The notes beneath the pieces are model-generated. The model was given only the letters and a program-made list of their open reading frames with translations, ran no database searches and was not told where the DNA came from. Positions 25,878 through 35,046 of a DNA stretch of 64,000 nt are shown in pieces (within the stretch, counting starts at the first letter, position 1; every line of letters begins with the position of its first letter). The DNA comes from an uncultured Roseburia sp. (GTDB lineage Bacteria; Bacillota; Clostridia; Lachnospirales; Lachnospiraceae): NCBI GenBank assembly GCA_910577925.1, contig CAJTOI010000011.1:22160-86159 (forward strand). Direction: 5' to 3'. The position numbers and the translations under genes were made by a program.

Positions 25878-27227
25878 ATGAAGAAAAAATTTTTAAGCGC
25901 AGTATTGGTTTCGAGCTTGGCAATGGGGTTGTTAGCGGGCTGCGGTTCCGACAGCGGAACTGACACAGCCAAGGGAAATGAGACAGAAAATACCAAAACA
26001 GAAGGTGCGGGGACAGAAGGCGCCAAAACGGGAAGTGGGGACAAGACAAAAATCCGTGTTTATATCGGTGGAGATAATGCGGATTTGAACGCACAGCTTG
26101 TAGCAGATTTCAATGCCCAGAGCACAGACGCGGAGGCGGAGATCGTTACTTTGACAGACGGACAGAGCGGGTATCAGATGCTTACGGTTATGTACAATTC
26201 CAACAGTGCGCCGAATGTATTTTTCTTAGAGTCGGGAGATATAAAGAACTTACAGGATAAGCTGGCGGATGTGTCCGATATGGATTGTATCGGGTATGCG
26301 TCGGAGGGAACACTGGATGATGTTACATATGACGGTAAGATTTTGGGTGTTCCGGTAAAAACACAGGCATATGGCATCATTTATAACAAAACGGCGGTAG
26401 AGGATTTGCTCGGAGCGGATTTTGATGTGAACAGCATTCGGTCTCTTACCGATTTTACGGCGGTATGCGAAGAACTGGAGGGAAAAGGCGTTGCTCCGAC
26501 CGTGATCAGCCCGTATAACTGGTCTCTTGGAAATCACTATTTTAACATGGTGTATTCCGGACAGGATGATCCGGATGCGTTTGTGGCTTCACTGAAAGAA
26601 GGTACGGCGGATCTGGCTAATAACAATGTGTTCAACAGCTATATGGATACCTTTGACCTTTTAATGAAATACAATTATTACAAGGAGAATCCGCTTGAGG
26701 ATGTCGCGGATGAGGCAGTGAAACAGTCGCAGACATTATATACGGGGGAATCCGTATTCTGGTTCCAGGGAAGCTGGGAGTCAAGCGTGATCCGTCAGTT
26801 AGACACGGAGAATGAATATGGATTTATTCCGGTTCCGCTTGCATCGGAGAATGAGAATAATTATGGTAAAATCTGTTCGCTTGTCCCGGGTTATTTCTGT
26901 GTGGATACGGCGTGTTCTACAGAGGAACAGCAGGCTGCCGCAAAAGAGTTTATTGAATTTGCTGTGCAGTCTGAATACGGACAGCAGTATGTGATCGACG
27001 ACGGCAATATCCCGGCATATTCCAATAATGAGAAAGAAATAACCGAGAGCCTCGTTCAGTCTGCATATGAATATGTATCGGACGGAGCAACATTCTCAAT
27101 GTACACCAAATATCCTGCGGATCATTATGAGAAAGTAGGAAACCTGATGCAGCAGTATTTATCGGGAGACATTGACCGTGCAGGGCTTGCCTCCGGAATC
27201 GAAGAATATTGGAAAGGTCAGGAATAG
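25878..27227 (+). CDS. sugar ABC transporter substrate-binding lipoprotein
   Basis: 449 residues. A lipoprotein signal with lipobox LLAGC is followed by a Gly/Thr/Lys-rich linker and a family-1 extracellular binding domain (IRVYIGGDNADLNAQLVADFN, DGQSGYQMLTVMYNSNSAPNVFF, and the late GSWESSVIRQL). It captures an oligosaccharide, probably an alpha-glucoside, for the permeases downstream; the ATPase is not encoded here, as is usual for MsmK-type shared ATPases. The start is ATG 25878 after AAGGAGG, and the operator/promoter pair lies just upstream. Confidence 0.93.
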   Translation: MKKKFLSAVLVSSLAMGLLAGCGSDSGTDTAKGNETENTKTEGAGTEGAKTGSGDKTKIRVYIGGDNADLNAQLVADFNAQSTDAEAEIVTLTDGQSGYQMLTVMYNSNSAPNVFFLESGDIKNLQDKLADVSDMDCIGYASEGTLDDVTYDGKILGVPVKTQAYGIIYNKTAVEDLLGADFDVNSIRSLTDFTAVCEELEGKGVAPTVISPYNWSLGNHYFNMVYSGQDDPDAFVASLKEGTADLANNNVFNSYMDTFDLLMKYNYYKENPLEDVADEAVKQSQTLYTGESVFWFQGSWESSVIRQLDTENEYGFIPVPLASENENNYGKICSLVPGYFCVDTACSTEEQQAAAKEFIEFAVQSEYGQQYVIDDGNIPAYSNNEKEITESLVQSAYEYVSDGATFSMYTKYPADHYEKVGNLMQQYLSGDIDRAGLASGIEEYWKGQE

Positions 27228-27241
27228 ACGTTCAGAAACTG

Positions 27242-27290
27242 AAAACAGGCTGTGCAAAGTCAGATCACTGGTCATGCCAGCCTGTTTTTT
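27242..27290 (+). terminator. attenuating terminator after the binding-protein gene
   Basis: AAAACAGGCTG pairs with CAGCCTGTTTT followed by T residues. A partial stop here is typical where the binding protein must outnumber the permeases. Confidence 0.75.
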
Positions 27291-27336
27291 CTGTAAAAAA
27301 GAGGTTATTTATGAAAAATAAAAAAGCAAGAAATAT

Positions 27337-27344
27337 AAAGAATT
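27337..27344. repeat. target site duplication, left copy
   Basis: AAAGAATT directly before the left IS end; identical to 28471-28478. Confidence 0.9.
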
Positions 27345-28470
27345 CGTGTTAGTCAATAACTGTGTTGGTTTCGGATTGAGTCCGTTTTATGGGGCTCAAA
27401 AAGTTATAGCATATGATTATCCAATGAAATGCGAGGCGATAATCACATGAAAAATAAAATTGCGACCCTGTTTGACTGCATCAAAACCCTTTGTGAATCT
27501 GATATCGAAAGGATCATCAGCTTTGTGCTGGGTATCGTTTCTGCTAACCAGCAGCCGGACAGGCCGGCATGTCCTCATTGCGGGCACGCACATGTTATCA
27601 AATATGGCCATACCAAAGAAAAACAGCGTTTCTTCTGCCATGGCTGTAGGCAGACTTTCCTGTATTCCACCGGCACGCTGGCATATCATTCCCATTTCAG
27701 CCGTTCCATATGGGCGGACTTTATCCGCGACACGCTGGACGGCAAAACCCTGGATGATTCAGCGGAAGGACTGGGCTTCTCGCACCAGACCGCATTCAAT
27801 ATGCGGCATAAGGTCCTCATGGCCTTCCAGGATATGCTGGAAAAGGAACCAGCCATCCTTTCCGGTATCGCAGAGCTCGATGAAACTTTTGTGCTTGACT
27901 GCTATAAGGGGAAACAGCTTCCTGAGGAGGTCAGCCGCGCCGCACGCAGACATGGAGCAAAAGCCGCAAAGCGCGGAATCTCAAGTGAATATGTCGCAAT
28001 CTGCACCGGCATCCAGCGTGACGGGAAGGCTGTGGCTGAAACGGTAAACCGCGCAAAACCCTCAGGTAAGGAACTGTGCGGAATATTCAGCACTCATATA
28101 GCAGAAGAGACCCTTGTCCTGACGGACGGGCTCCGCAGCTATAAAAGCCTGGAAGCATCCACCGGCTGCACCGTTGTAAACGTGAATACCCAAAAGGGCA
28201 AAAAGGTCTTCAACCTAAATGTGGTGAACAGCCTGCATTCTTATATAAAAGAGATGTACGTCCATTACCGTGGGGTAGCCACAAAATACATTAACCGTTA
28301 CAACGCATTATTCTCGATTGCATTCCGGTGTGCAAACAGCCTGGCAGACTCTCTGTTCCATTCTCTGTGTAACATTGGAAACGGCTGCTTTTGGCATGGT
28401 GTATACGATATTCACAACTACAACTTAGTAGTGCTGTGAAGCAATACCAACATATTTATTGACTAACACC
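27345..28470 (+). mobile_element. IS1595-family (ISXO2-like) insertion sequence, 1126 bp
   Basis: The ends form an inverted repeat: GTGTTAGTCAATAA...TGTTGGT from 27346 matches the complement of ACCAACA...TTATTGACTAACAC ending at 28469 at 22 of 24 positions. An 8-bp duplication AAAGAATT flanks the element, the size known for IS1595. One transposase gene fills it in the same direction as the host operon. The target gene is repaired by removing it, and both duplication copies are still identical, so the insertion is probably recent. Confidence 0.92.
27447..28439 (+). CDS. IS1595-family transposase
   Basis: 330 residues. An N-terminal zinc ribbon (CPHCGHAHVIKYG, then FFCHGCRQTF) is followed by a helix-turn-helix (DDSAEGLGFSHQTAFNMRHKVL). 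The ISXO2-like catalytic domain has ELDETFV, VLTDGLRSYK and the late NVVNSLHSYIKEMYVHYRGV block. Full length, so the element may be active. The start is put at ATG 27447, 9 nt after an AGG; an ATG six codons earlier is possible. Confidence 0.92.
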   Translation: MKNKIATLFDCIKTLCESDIERIISFVLGIVSANQQPDRPACPHCGHAHVIKYGHTKEKQRFFCHGCRQTFLYSTGTLAYHSHFSRSIWADFIRDTLDGKTLDDSAEGLGFSHQTAFNMRHKVLMAFQDMLEKEPAILSGIAELDETFVLDCYKGKQLPEEVSRAARRHGAKAAKRGISSEYVAICTGIQRDGKAVAETVNRAKPSGKELCGIFSTHIAEETLVLTDGLRSYKSLEASTGCTVVNVNTQKGKKVFNLNVVNSLHSYIKEMYVHYRGVATKYINRYNALFSIAFRCANSLADSLFHSLCNIGNGCFWHGVYDIHNYNLVVL

Positions 28471-28478
28471 AAAGAATT
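28471..28478. repeat. target site duplication, right copy
   Basis: AAAGAATT directly after the right IS end. Confidence 0.9.
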
Positions 28479-29322
28479 TTATTTGTTTTGCCGGACCGGC
28501 GCTCTTCTTTTTCTTTACAATTATAGGCGCAGCATTTATAGGCGGTGTGCAGCTGAGTTTTACAGACTGGAACGGTTTATCTGATTCCTATCAATATGTT
28601 GGATTCCGAAATTATATCAATGCGTTTAAGGATACGGAATTTATTACTTCCTTATTAAAAACATTTGAATATGTTTTCTTTGTAGTAGTGCTCACGAATA
28701 TGACTGCATTTTTTATCGCGTACGGCCTCACAAGAGGAATCAAAGCCCAGGGTATTTACCGTGTCGGTTTTTTTACACCGAATCTTATCGGCGGCGTTGT
28801 ATTAGGACTTATCTGGAAATTTGTTTTTTCTACCGCGCTTCCGACGATCGGAGAATTGCCGCATGTAGAATTTTTACAAAAAAATCTGCTGAGTCAGCCG
28901 AAAACAGCATTTGCATCTTTAGTCGTTGTTGCAGTATGGCAGTTAGCCGGTTATCTGATGTTAATTTATATGGCGGGAATTGTCGGACTGCCAAAGGACG
29001 TATTGGAGGCGGCAAAACTTGACGGCGTAACGGGATTGAAAGAATTGAGATATATTATTTTACCGTTAATTATGCCGTCGATTACAATTTGCGGATTTAT
29101 GTCGATCAAATCGGCATTTATGGCATACGATGTGAATATGTCGCTGACCAACGGCGGACCGTTTGCATCGACAAAGCTTGTGGCAATGCAGGTGTATGAG
29201 AGGGCGTTCACTTCGCAGCAATATGGTGTGGGGCAGGCGGAAGCGCTGATTTTATTTGTAATTGTCGCAATTATTACTCTGGTGCAGGTTGGTTTGTCAA
29301 AGAGTAAGGAGGTTGAAGCGTA

Positions 29323-30159
29323 ATGAAAAAAGATGTGAAGAAGAATAACGTCGGACAGGTATTCACCTATGCATTGTTTACCATACTCCTGATACTTTTT
29401 CTTGTCCCGTTTTTCCTTGTATTGTTAAACAGTTTCAAGGAAAATAAGGAAATAATTTTGGATCCCCTGGCATTGCCGGAAAAAATAAATCTTACCGGTT
29501 ATGTAAAAGCATTTACGGCGATGAATTACCTGGAGACATTTAAAAACTCATTGACCATCACGATATTGAGTATTGTACTGATTATTTTATTTGCAGTGAT
29601 GTGCGCTTATTTCTTTGCGCGCAATAATTGGAAAATTAATAAGATCCTGTTCATGATCATGGTAGCATCTATGATTATTCCGTTCCAGACGATCATGATT
29701 CCTATTGTAAAGAATTTTTCGGCAATTAATGCGGTCGATAATATTTTTATGGTTGTCGTATTTTATATAGGCGCGCATATTTCCATGGCAGTATTTATGT
29801 TTCAGGGGTTTATAAAGAATATTCCGGCAGAATTAGATGAGGCGGCCACAATTGATGGATGTAATAATTTTCAGATTTTATTTAAGGTGATTTTTCCGTT
29901 ATTAAAACCCATCATTTCAACCGTGGCTATTCTGGATATTTTAGCGATATGGAATGATTTCCTGCTTCCGTATATTTTACTGCAGAGCAACCGATTAAAG
30001 ACATTACCGCTCATGACATATTCGTTTTTTGGACAGTATTCTGTAGACTATTCACTGGTATGTTCGGGACTGATTATGTCGATTCTTCCGGTCATTATTA
30101 TTTATGCATTTTTACAGAAGCAGATAATTGACGGAGTGGTAGCGGGAGCAATTAAATAA
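29323..30159 (+). CDS. sugar ABC transporter permease (MalG type)
   Basis: 278 residues with six predicted membrane helices, from YALFTILLILFLVPFFLVLL to SGLIMSILPVIIIYAFL. The ATPase-contacting EAA loop is ELDEAATIDGCNNFQILFKV. It should pair with the disrupted MalF-type permease; without that partner the importer is probably not functional in this strain. It overlaps the previous stop codon by one base and may be starved of transcription by the IS upstream. Confidence 0.93.
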   Translation: MKKDVKKNNVGQVFTYALFTILLILFLVPFFLVLLNSFKENKEIILDPLALPEKINLTGYVKAFTAMNYLETFKNSLTITILSIVLIILFAVMCAYFFARNNWKINKILFMIMVASMIIPFQTIMIPIVKNFSAINAVDNIFMVVVFYIGAHISMAVFMFQGFIKNIPAELDEAATIDGCNNFQILFKVIFPLLKPIISTVAILDILAIWNDFLLPYILLQSNRLKTLPLMTYSFFGQYSVDYSLVCSGLIMSILPVIIIYAFLQKQIIDGVVAGAIK

Positions 30160-30177
30160 GCAGAGAGGTATAATGTT

Positions 30178-31845
30178 ATGAAGGAAAAATGGTGGAAAAA
30201 TGCGATCGTATATCAGATTTATCCAAAGAGCTTTCAGGATACAAACGGCGATGGAATCGGAGACCTTCGCGGGATTATAAATAGGCTTGATTATATTAAG
30301 AATCTTGGAGCGGACACGATCTGGTTATGTCCGATTAATGTGTCGCCGATGATGGATAATGGTTATGACATTGCGGATTATTATAATGTAGATCCGGATT
30401 TCGGAACCAATGAAGATCTGGAAGAATTGGTTGAAGCGGCGAAAAAGCGCGGAATAAAAGTCTTGATGGACCTTGTTGTGAATCATTGCTCGAGTGAGCA
30501 CGCGTGGTTTAAAGAGGCAGTGAGAGACCCGAAAAGCAAATATGCTTCTTACTTTATAATAGAAGAAACGGATGGAAAAGAGCCGAATAATATGCGTTGT
30601 TATGCTGCTGCGAGCGCCTGGGAGCGTATCGGGGACAGCAACCGTTTTTATTTCCATTCTTTCTCCAGGGAGCAGCCGGATTTAAACTGGGAAAATCCAG
30701 AGCTTCGTAAAGAAATCATTGAAATGATGAAATTCTGGCAGAAAAAAGGAATCGCCGGATTCCGTATTGACGCAATCGGCAATATCAAAAAGTCAAAGGA
30801 AGCATTGGAACAGAAGCCGATTCCGACAGATAGCTCTGACGGTATGGCGTCTATGGAGAAGCATGTGTTAATGCAGAACGGAATTGAAGAATATCTTCGG
30901 GAGTTAAAAGAAGAAGTATTTGATAAATATGATATGATGACGGTTGCTGAGGTTGATGTGCCGGAAGAGAAAATGGAACGTTTTATTGGAAAAGACGGCC
31001 TGTTTTCCATGGTATTCGATTTTTCATATACAGATATAGATATTGAGAAACGCAACGGCAAAGAATGGAAAAGGGACTGGTCCATAAAGGAATTAAAAGA
31101 AAAAATATTTAAAAGTCAGAATGCCATTCAGAAATATGGCTGGGGAAGTCCGTATCTGGAAAACCATGATCAGCCGAGGTCCATTGATAAATATGTATCC
31201 AAAGAAGAGATAGGCTACGAAAGCAAGACTGCACTCGGAGCCCTATATTTCTTCCTGAGAGGAACACCGTTCATCTATCAGGGGCAGGAAATTGGTATGG
31301 AGAATTATCCGTTTAAAGATGCTGATGAACTTCGGGATCCGTTTGCGGTTGAACGTTATGAGCAAAGCGTAAAAAATGGTGAGAATGCGGAAGCAGATAT
31401 GGAATATTTCCGTGCAAGAGGCAGAGATAACAGCAGAACGCCGATGCAGTGGGATGACGGTGCATATGCCGGATTCTCAGATACGGAGCCGTGGATTCCT
31501 GTAAATCCGAATTACAAAACGATGAATGCGAAATCTCAGATGGAGGAAACGCACAGCGTTTATCATTTTTATCAGAAGATGATTTGCCTGCGAAAAAGTC
31601 CGGAATACGGAAAAACGCTTACATATGGCGATTTTGAGGGAATTGAGACGGAAAAGGACGCATTGATCGGTTATAAAAGAGCAGATGAAAAGTATGAGAT
31701 AAGCGTTTGGGTGAACTTTGGCAATGAGACAGTTGATTTGCCGGAGAAGCTTGAGCAGAATAGCATATTGCTGAATAACAGGACAGAGGCGCCGGAAAGT
31801 AAATTGCTGCCGTATCAGACAATTTTGGCAGTAAAGGAAAAATAG
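30178..31845 (+). CDS. GH13 alpha-glucosidase (oligo-1,6-glucosidase / DexB type)
   Basis: 555 residues. WWKNAIVYQIYPKSFQDTNGD is the classic N-terminus of the oligo-1,6-glucosidase group. DLVVNHCSSEHAWF (region I), GFRIDAIGN (nucleophile Asp), VAEVDVP (acid/base Glu) and LENHDQPR (transition-state Asp) are all present. No signal peptide, so it acts on imported alpha-glucosides such as isomaltose-type sugars, yielding glucose. It lies 18 nt after the permease gene, and the kinase-like gene follows by 15 nt. Confidence 0.93.
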   Translation: MKEKWWKNAIVYQIYPKSFQDTNGDGIGDLRGIINRLDYIKNLGADTIWLCPINVSPMMDNGYDIADYYNVDPDFGTNEDLEELVEAAKKRGIKVLMDLVVNHCSSEHAWFKEAVRDPKSKYASYFIIEETDGKEPNNMRCYAAASAWERIGDSNRFYFHSFSREQPDLNWENPELRKEIIEMMKFWQKKGIAGFRIDAIGNIKKSKEALEQKPIPTDSSDGMASMEKHVLMQNGIEEYLRELKEEVFDKYDMMTVAEVDVPEEKMERFIGKDGLFSMVFDFSYTDIDIEKRNGKEWKRDWSIKELKEKIFKSQNAIQKYGWGSPYLENHDQPRSIDKYVSKEEIGYESKTALGALYFFLRGTPFIYQGQEIGMENYPFKDADELRDPFAVERYEQSVKNGENAEADMEYFRARGRDNSRTPMQWDDGAYAGFSDTEPWIPVNPNYKTMNAKSQMEETHSVYHFYQKMICLRKSPEYGKTLTYGDFEGIETEKDALIGYKRADEKYEISVWVNFGNETVDLPEKLEQNSILLNNRTEAPESKLLPYQTILAVKEK

Positions 31846-31860
31846 ATGAGGTGAACAGAC

Positions 31861-32790
31861 ATGGGACAGAGTAAAAACTGGCAGCCGCCGGAAATTCCGG
31901 CACGGATTGCACATGGCGATATGCCGGGTGACAAAGTTGAGATTGGAAAGGATCATATTGAAAAGGCGAATACAATATTTCCGGAGTTACTGGACGAGGT
32001 AGAGGAGACCGCGAAGAATCATTCCTCCGACCGGGTAGTTGTGGCCGTATGCGGAGGTTCCGGTGTCGGAAAATCGGAGATCGCGTCTCTGCTGTCTTTT
32101 TACTTAAGCCAGGCGGGAATCGGAAGCTACACGTTATCCGGGGACAACTATCCGCACAGAATACCGAAATATAATGACGCGGAGCGCCTGCATGTATTCC
32201 GGGAAGGCGCATTAAAGGGAATGCTGGGAGACGGCGTGTATACAAAAGAGCGTTTTGATGTGATTCATGAACTGCAGATGAAGGGGGATGATGCGAATCC
32301 TGTTCATGCGAAGGAATATGACTGGTATGATTCGTACCTGAAAAACGGGCGGAGGGCATTGGAAAGCTATCTTGGAACACCGAACGAGATTGGATTTGAC
32401 GAAATAGAGGCTGTTTTGAAGCAGTTTAAGTCCGGCGTGCCCAAAATCTGGCTGAAGCGAATGGGCAGGGAAGACACGGAGTTATGGTATGAAGAAGTTG
32501 ATTTTTCAGACGTGAAGGTTCTTGTAATCGAATGGACACATGGAAACAGTGATTACTGCAGCGGAGCGGATATTCCGATTTTACTAAACAGTACGCCGGA
32601 AGAAACATTAGCGCACAGACGGGCAAGAAACCGTGACGGTGCAGCCGACAGCCCATTTACAGCGACAGTCCTTGAGATTGAACAGGAAATGCTGAAAAAA
32701 CAGGCTCACAAAGCGAAAATAATCGTTGCTAAAAACGGTGAGAAGCTGAGTTATCAGGAATACTGCAGGTTCATGGGAATAGAAGAGTGA
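31861..32790 (+). CDS. P-loop kinase-like protein of unknown substrate
   Basis: 309 residues. The Walker A motif GGSGVGKSE is at about residues 64-72, followed by LSGDNYPHRIP, a D-N-(F/Y) arrangement like that of the uridine kinase/phosphoribulokinase family. Late motifs are VLVIEWTHGNSDY and ARNRDG. Such proteins are sometimes annotated as adenylylsulfate or uridine kinases, which the context does not support. Placement between a GH13 glucosidase and a sucrose-phosphorylase-like enzyme suggests it phosphorylates a sugar, a glycoside or its aglycone; this is inference. Its last codons overlap the region before the next start. Confidence 0.75.
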   Translation: MGQSKNWQPPEIPARIAHGDMPGDKVEIGKDHIEKANTIFPELLDEVEETAKNHSSDRVVVAVCGGSGVGKSEIASLLSFYLSQAGIGSYTLSGDNYPHRIPKYNDAERLHVFREGALKGMLGDGVYTKERFDVIHELQMKGDDANPVHAKEYDWYDSYLKNGRRALESYLGTPNEIGFDEIEAVLKQFKSGVPKIWLKRMGREDTELWYEEVDFSDVKVLVIEWTHGNSDYCSGADIPILLNSTPEETLAHRRARNRDGAADSPFTATVLEIEQEMLKKQAHKAKIIVAKNGEKLSYQEYCRFMGIEE

Positions 32791-32801
32791 GGGGATTGGA
32801 A

Positions 32802-34499
32802 ATGAATGGAAATGATAACGGACCAATGCTGAATGCATATCCGGACAGCCTTGGAGGAACGCTTGCCGATATTACATCTTTTCTTGGCAGACCGGAATTA
32901 AAAGAGGTATTTTCATCTTTTTACATACTTCCCAGTTTGTTTCATACAGATTTGGACAGAGGGTTTTCTGTAATTGATTATTCATTAAACGAACTTGTGG
33001 CAGCAAAAGAGGATTTAGAGGAGTTAGGGAATCTTGAGATTGATCTGAAACTCGATTTTATCTTAAATCATGCATCCGTATTATCAGAACAGTTTCAGGA
33101 TATTCTCAAAAACGGAGATCAGTCAGAATACAGAGATTTTTTTATTGACTGGAATAAATTCTGGGAAGGATATGGAGAACTGACAGAGGACGGGTATATA
33201 CAGCCGTACCCGGATGTGATAAAGGATATGTTTTTCCGCAAGCCGGGACTTCCAATCTTAATGGTTCGATTCCCGGACGGAAAAGAAGTTCCGTATTGGA
33301 ATACGTTTTATCAGGAAGTGAAGTATCCGACTTTAGATGCGCAGGACATCCGAAGCACAGTGGGAGCGCAGTATGCAGCTGCGGACAGAATAGCGGACAA
33401 ATTGAATAGCGGATTGAAAGAGGGAAAAAGACCGGCGGAAATTATGAGAGAACAGGATTTTTGCATGGACAGACTTTCGGCAGAACAAAAAGAAAAACTG
33501 TGTGATATGTTAGAATCAGGACGAAAATATCTTGGACAGATGGATTTGAATATCAAGTCTCCGCTTGTATGGGAATTTTATGATAATACGTTAAAAACGC
33601 TGTCAGAATATGGTGCGAAAATTGTACGGCTGGATGCGTTTGCCTACGCGCCCAAAGAACCGGGGGAGAAAAACTTTCTCAATGAGCCCGGAACATGGGA
33701 GGTATTAGAGAAAGTAAGAAAATTAGCCGATAAATACCGGTTGAAACTGCTGCCGGAAATTCATGCAGGCTATGCAGAGAAAAATTATGAAAGAATCGCA
33801 GAGAAAGGATATATGATATATGATTTCTTTCTCCCGGGACTTATCATTGATGCATTTGAACAGCATTCCGGTGATGTTTTGAAAAAATGGGCAGATGAAC
33901 TTGCGGAGAAGAAAATACAGGCTGTTAATATGCTTGGATGCCATGACGGGATTCCGCTTTTGGATTTAAAAGGACTGATACCGGAAGAACGAATCCGGAC
34001 TGTGATTGATGCCGTTGTTGCAAGAGGCGGATGTGTAAAGGATCTGCATGGACAGAAAAATGTTTATTATCAGGTCAATGCAACTTATTATAGTGCGCTG
34101 GGAGAAGATGACAACAAAATGCTTCTCGCAAGGGCGATTCAGATTTTTATGCCCGGAAAACCGCAGGTCTGGTATCTCGATCTTTTTGCAGGGAAAAATG
34201 ATTACAAAGCAGCGGAACATGCCGGGGCGGGCGGACATAAAGAAATTAACCGTACGAATCTTACGAAGGAAGAGATGGAAGCGGGGCTGCAGAAGGAGAT
34301 TGTGAGGAAACAGTTAGAAATGCTGCGGTTTCGCTCCGCATTTCCGGCATTTTCATTTGAAAGCGAATTTACAATGAGGAGTTCCGGAACTAAAATTTTC
34401 ATGGAATGGAAGAGAGGCGATTGTGTGGCGACTCTGGATGCGGATCTTGGCGACTTTTCATTTGAAATAAGCGGAAGAACAGAAGGAAAGAAGGGCTAA
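32802..34499 (+). CDS. GH13_18 sucrose/glucosylglycerate phosphorylase-like enzyme
   Basis: 565 residues. It opens LNAYPDSLGGTLADITSFL, parallel to the YxDSLG-type N-terminus of sucrose phosphorylases. The catalytic residues are in IVRLDAFAYAPKEPG (nucleophile Asp) and LLPEIHAGY (acid/base Glu), with GCHDGIPLLDLKG matching the sucrose phosphorylase HDG loop. It should cleave an alpha-glucoside with phosphate to alpha-glucose-1-phosphate. The acceptor (fructose, fructose-6-phosphate, glycerate or glycerol) cannot be read from these motifs. The start is ATG 32802 after AGGGG; a GTG at 32787 overlapping the previous stop is less likely. Confidence 0.87.
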   Translation: MNGNDNGPMLNAYPDSLGGTLADITSFLGRPELKEVFSSFYILPSLFHTDLDRGFSVIDYSLNELVAAKEDLEELGNLEIDLKLDFILNHASVLSEQFQDILKNGDQSEYRDFFIDWNKFWEGYGELTEDGYIQPYPDVIKDMFFRKPGLPILMVRFPDGKEVPYWNTFYQEVKYPTLDAQDIRSTVGAQYAAADRIADKLNSGLKEGKRPAEIMREQDFCMDRLSAEQKEKLCDMLESGRKYLGQMDLNIKSPLVWEFYDNTLKTLSEYGAKIVRLDAFAYAPKEPGEKNFLNEPGTWEVLEKVRKLADKYRLKLLPEIHAGYAEKNYERIAEKGYMIYDFFLPGLIIDAFEQHSGDVLKKWADELAEKKIQAVNMLGCHDGIPLLDLKGLIPEERIRTVIDAVVARGGCVKDLHGQKNVYYQVNATYYSALGEDDNKMLLARAIQIFMPGKPQVWYLDLFAGKNDYKAAEHAGAGGHKEINRTNLTKEEMEAGLQKEIVRKQLEMLRFRSAFPAFSFESEFTMRSSGTKIFMEWKRGDCVATLDADLGDFSFEISGRTEGKKG

Positions 34500-34501
34500 C
34501 A

Positions 34502-34554
34502 TAACAGGCGGCAGCATTCTAACAAAGAAAAGCGGCTGCCTGTTGTTTTTACTT
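34502..34554 (+). terminator. terminator of the alpha-glucoside operon
   Basis: AACAGGCGGCAGC pairs with GCTGCCTGTT with a small bulge and is followed by GTTTTTAC. It overlaps the 3' end of the converging HicB-like gene. Confidence 0.6.
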
Positions 34555-34911
34555 TGAATAAACAGTGTCATTTCTTGAAAGAAGATACACACAATACTGA
34601 TTCATACTGATGTCTTCCCTTTTGGAATGTTCTGCAAATAAGCGATGCAAACTACGGGGTAATCTCAATTTAAACTGACCGGAATAATCTTCCAAGTTGT
34701 CCGGTTCATTAATCTTAATCCCCTCTTCCAGTGCGGCTTCAATCCATTCCCTCTTAGCATCCGATGCATTTGCCACCGCTTTTTCTATTGTTTCACCACA
34801 AGTAATACATCCCGGCAGATCAGGGTAAGAAACCACAAAACCACCCTCATCCTTATCCTCCAGAATCTCCATCCGATAAGACATTGCCATATAGTCATTC
34901 GGCGTTTTCAT
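34549..34911 (-). CDS. HicB-like antitoxin, apparently orphan
   Basis: 120 residues. The N-terminal HicB fold includes YRMEILEDKDEGGFVVSYPDLPGC (SYPDLPGC is the family mark). The C-terminal ribbon-helix-helix is FKLRLPRSLHRLFAEHSKRE followed by SMNQYCVYLLS. HicB normally neutralises and co-regulates with a small HicA ribonuclease, but no hicA-size frame with a ribosome site is visible on either side. The start is ATG 34911 after GAGGAAAG. Confidence 0.88.
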   Translation of the reverse strand: MKTPNDYMAMSYRMEILEDKDEGGFVVSYPDLPGCITCGETIEKAVANASDAKREWIEAALEEGIKINEPDNLEDYSGQFKLRLPRSLHRLFAEHSKREDISMNQYCVYLLSRNDTVYSK

Positions 34912-34976
34912 CGTTTCTTTCCTCTATAAAAAGTTGTCTTAACAGTAATAGAAATAGGAGTGTAACAAAGGACAAT

Positions 34977-35010
34977 CAAAAAGGGAATAAACCATTTCTG
35001 ATTTATTCCC
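34977..35010 (-). terminator. terminator of the rubrerythrin gene
   Basis: On the minus strand GGGAATAAA, a 10-nt loop, TTTATTCCC and then TTTTT. Confidence 0.8.
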
Positions 35011-35046
35011 TCATCGTTCAAAATCCTTTAAAGTCCGGCGTTCTGA

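Larger units (their letters stand above)
27311..29323 (+). pseudogene. sugar ABC permease (MalF type) interrupted by IS1595-type element
   Basis: The gene starts at ATG 27311 (MKNKKARNIKN), is interrupted after 34 nt, and resumes after the insertion. Removing the IS (27345-28470) and one copy of the 8-bp duplication gives an uninterrupted 292-residue protein that continues FICFAGPALFFFF, LSFTDWNGL, and an EAA loop around DVLEAAKLDGVTGLKEL. In the present state an in-frame TGA at 28460 precedes the downstream part. A GTG at 28547 could start a product lacking the first membrane helix, which is unlikely to work. The stop overlaps the next permease start (TAATG). Confidence 0.9.

Noticed and set aside
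28547..29323. A separate 258-residue permease starting at GTG 28547
   Set aside because: This is the 3' part of the permease split by the insertion; the true start at 27311 rejoins in frame when the element is removed.
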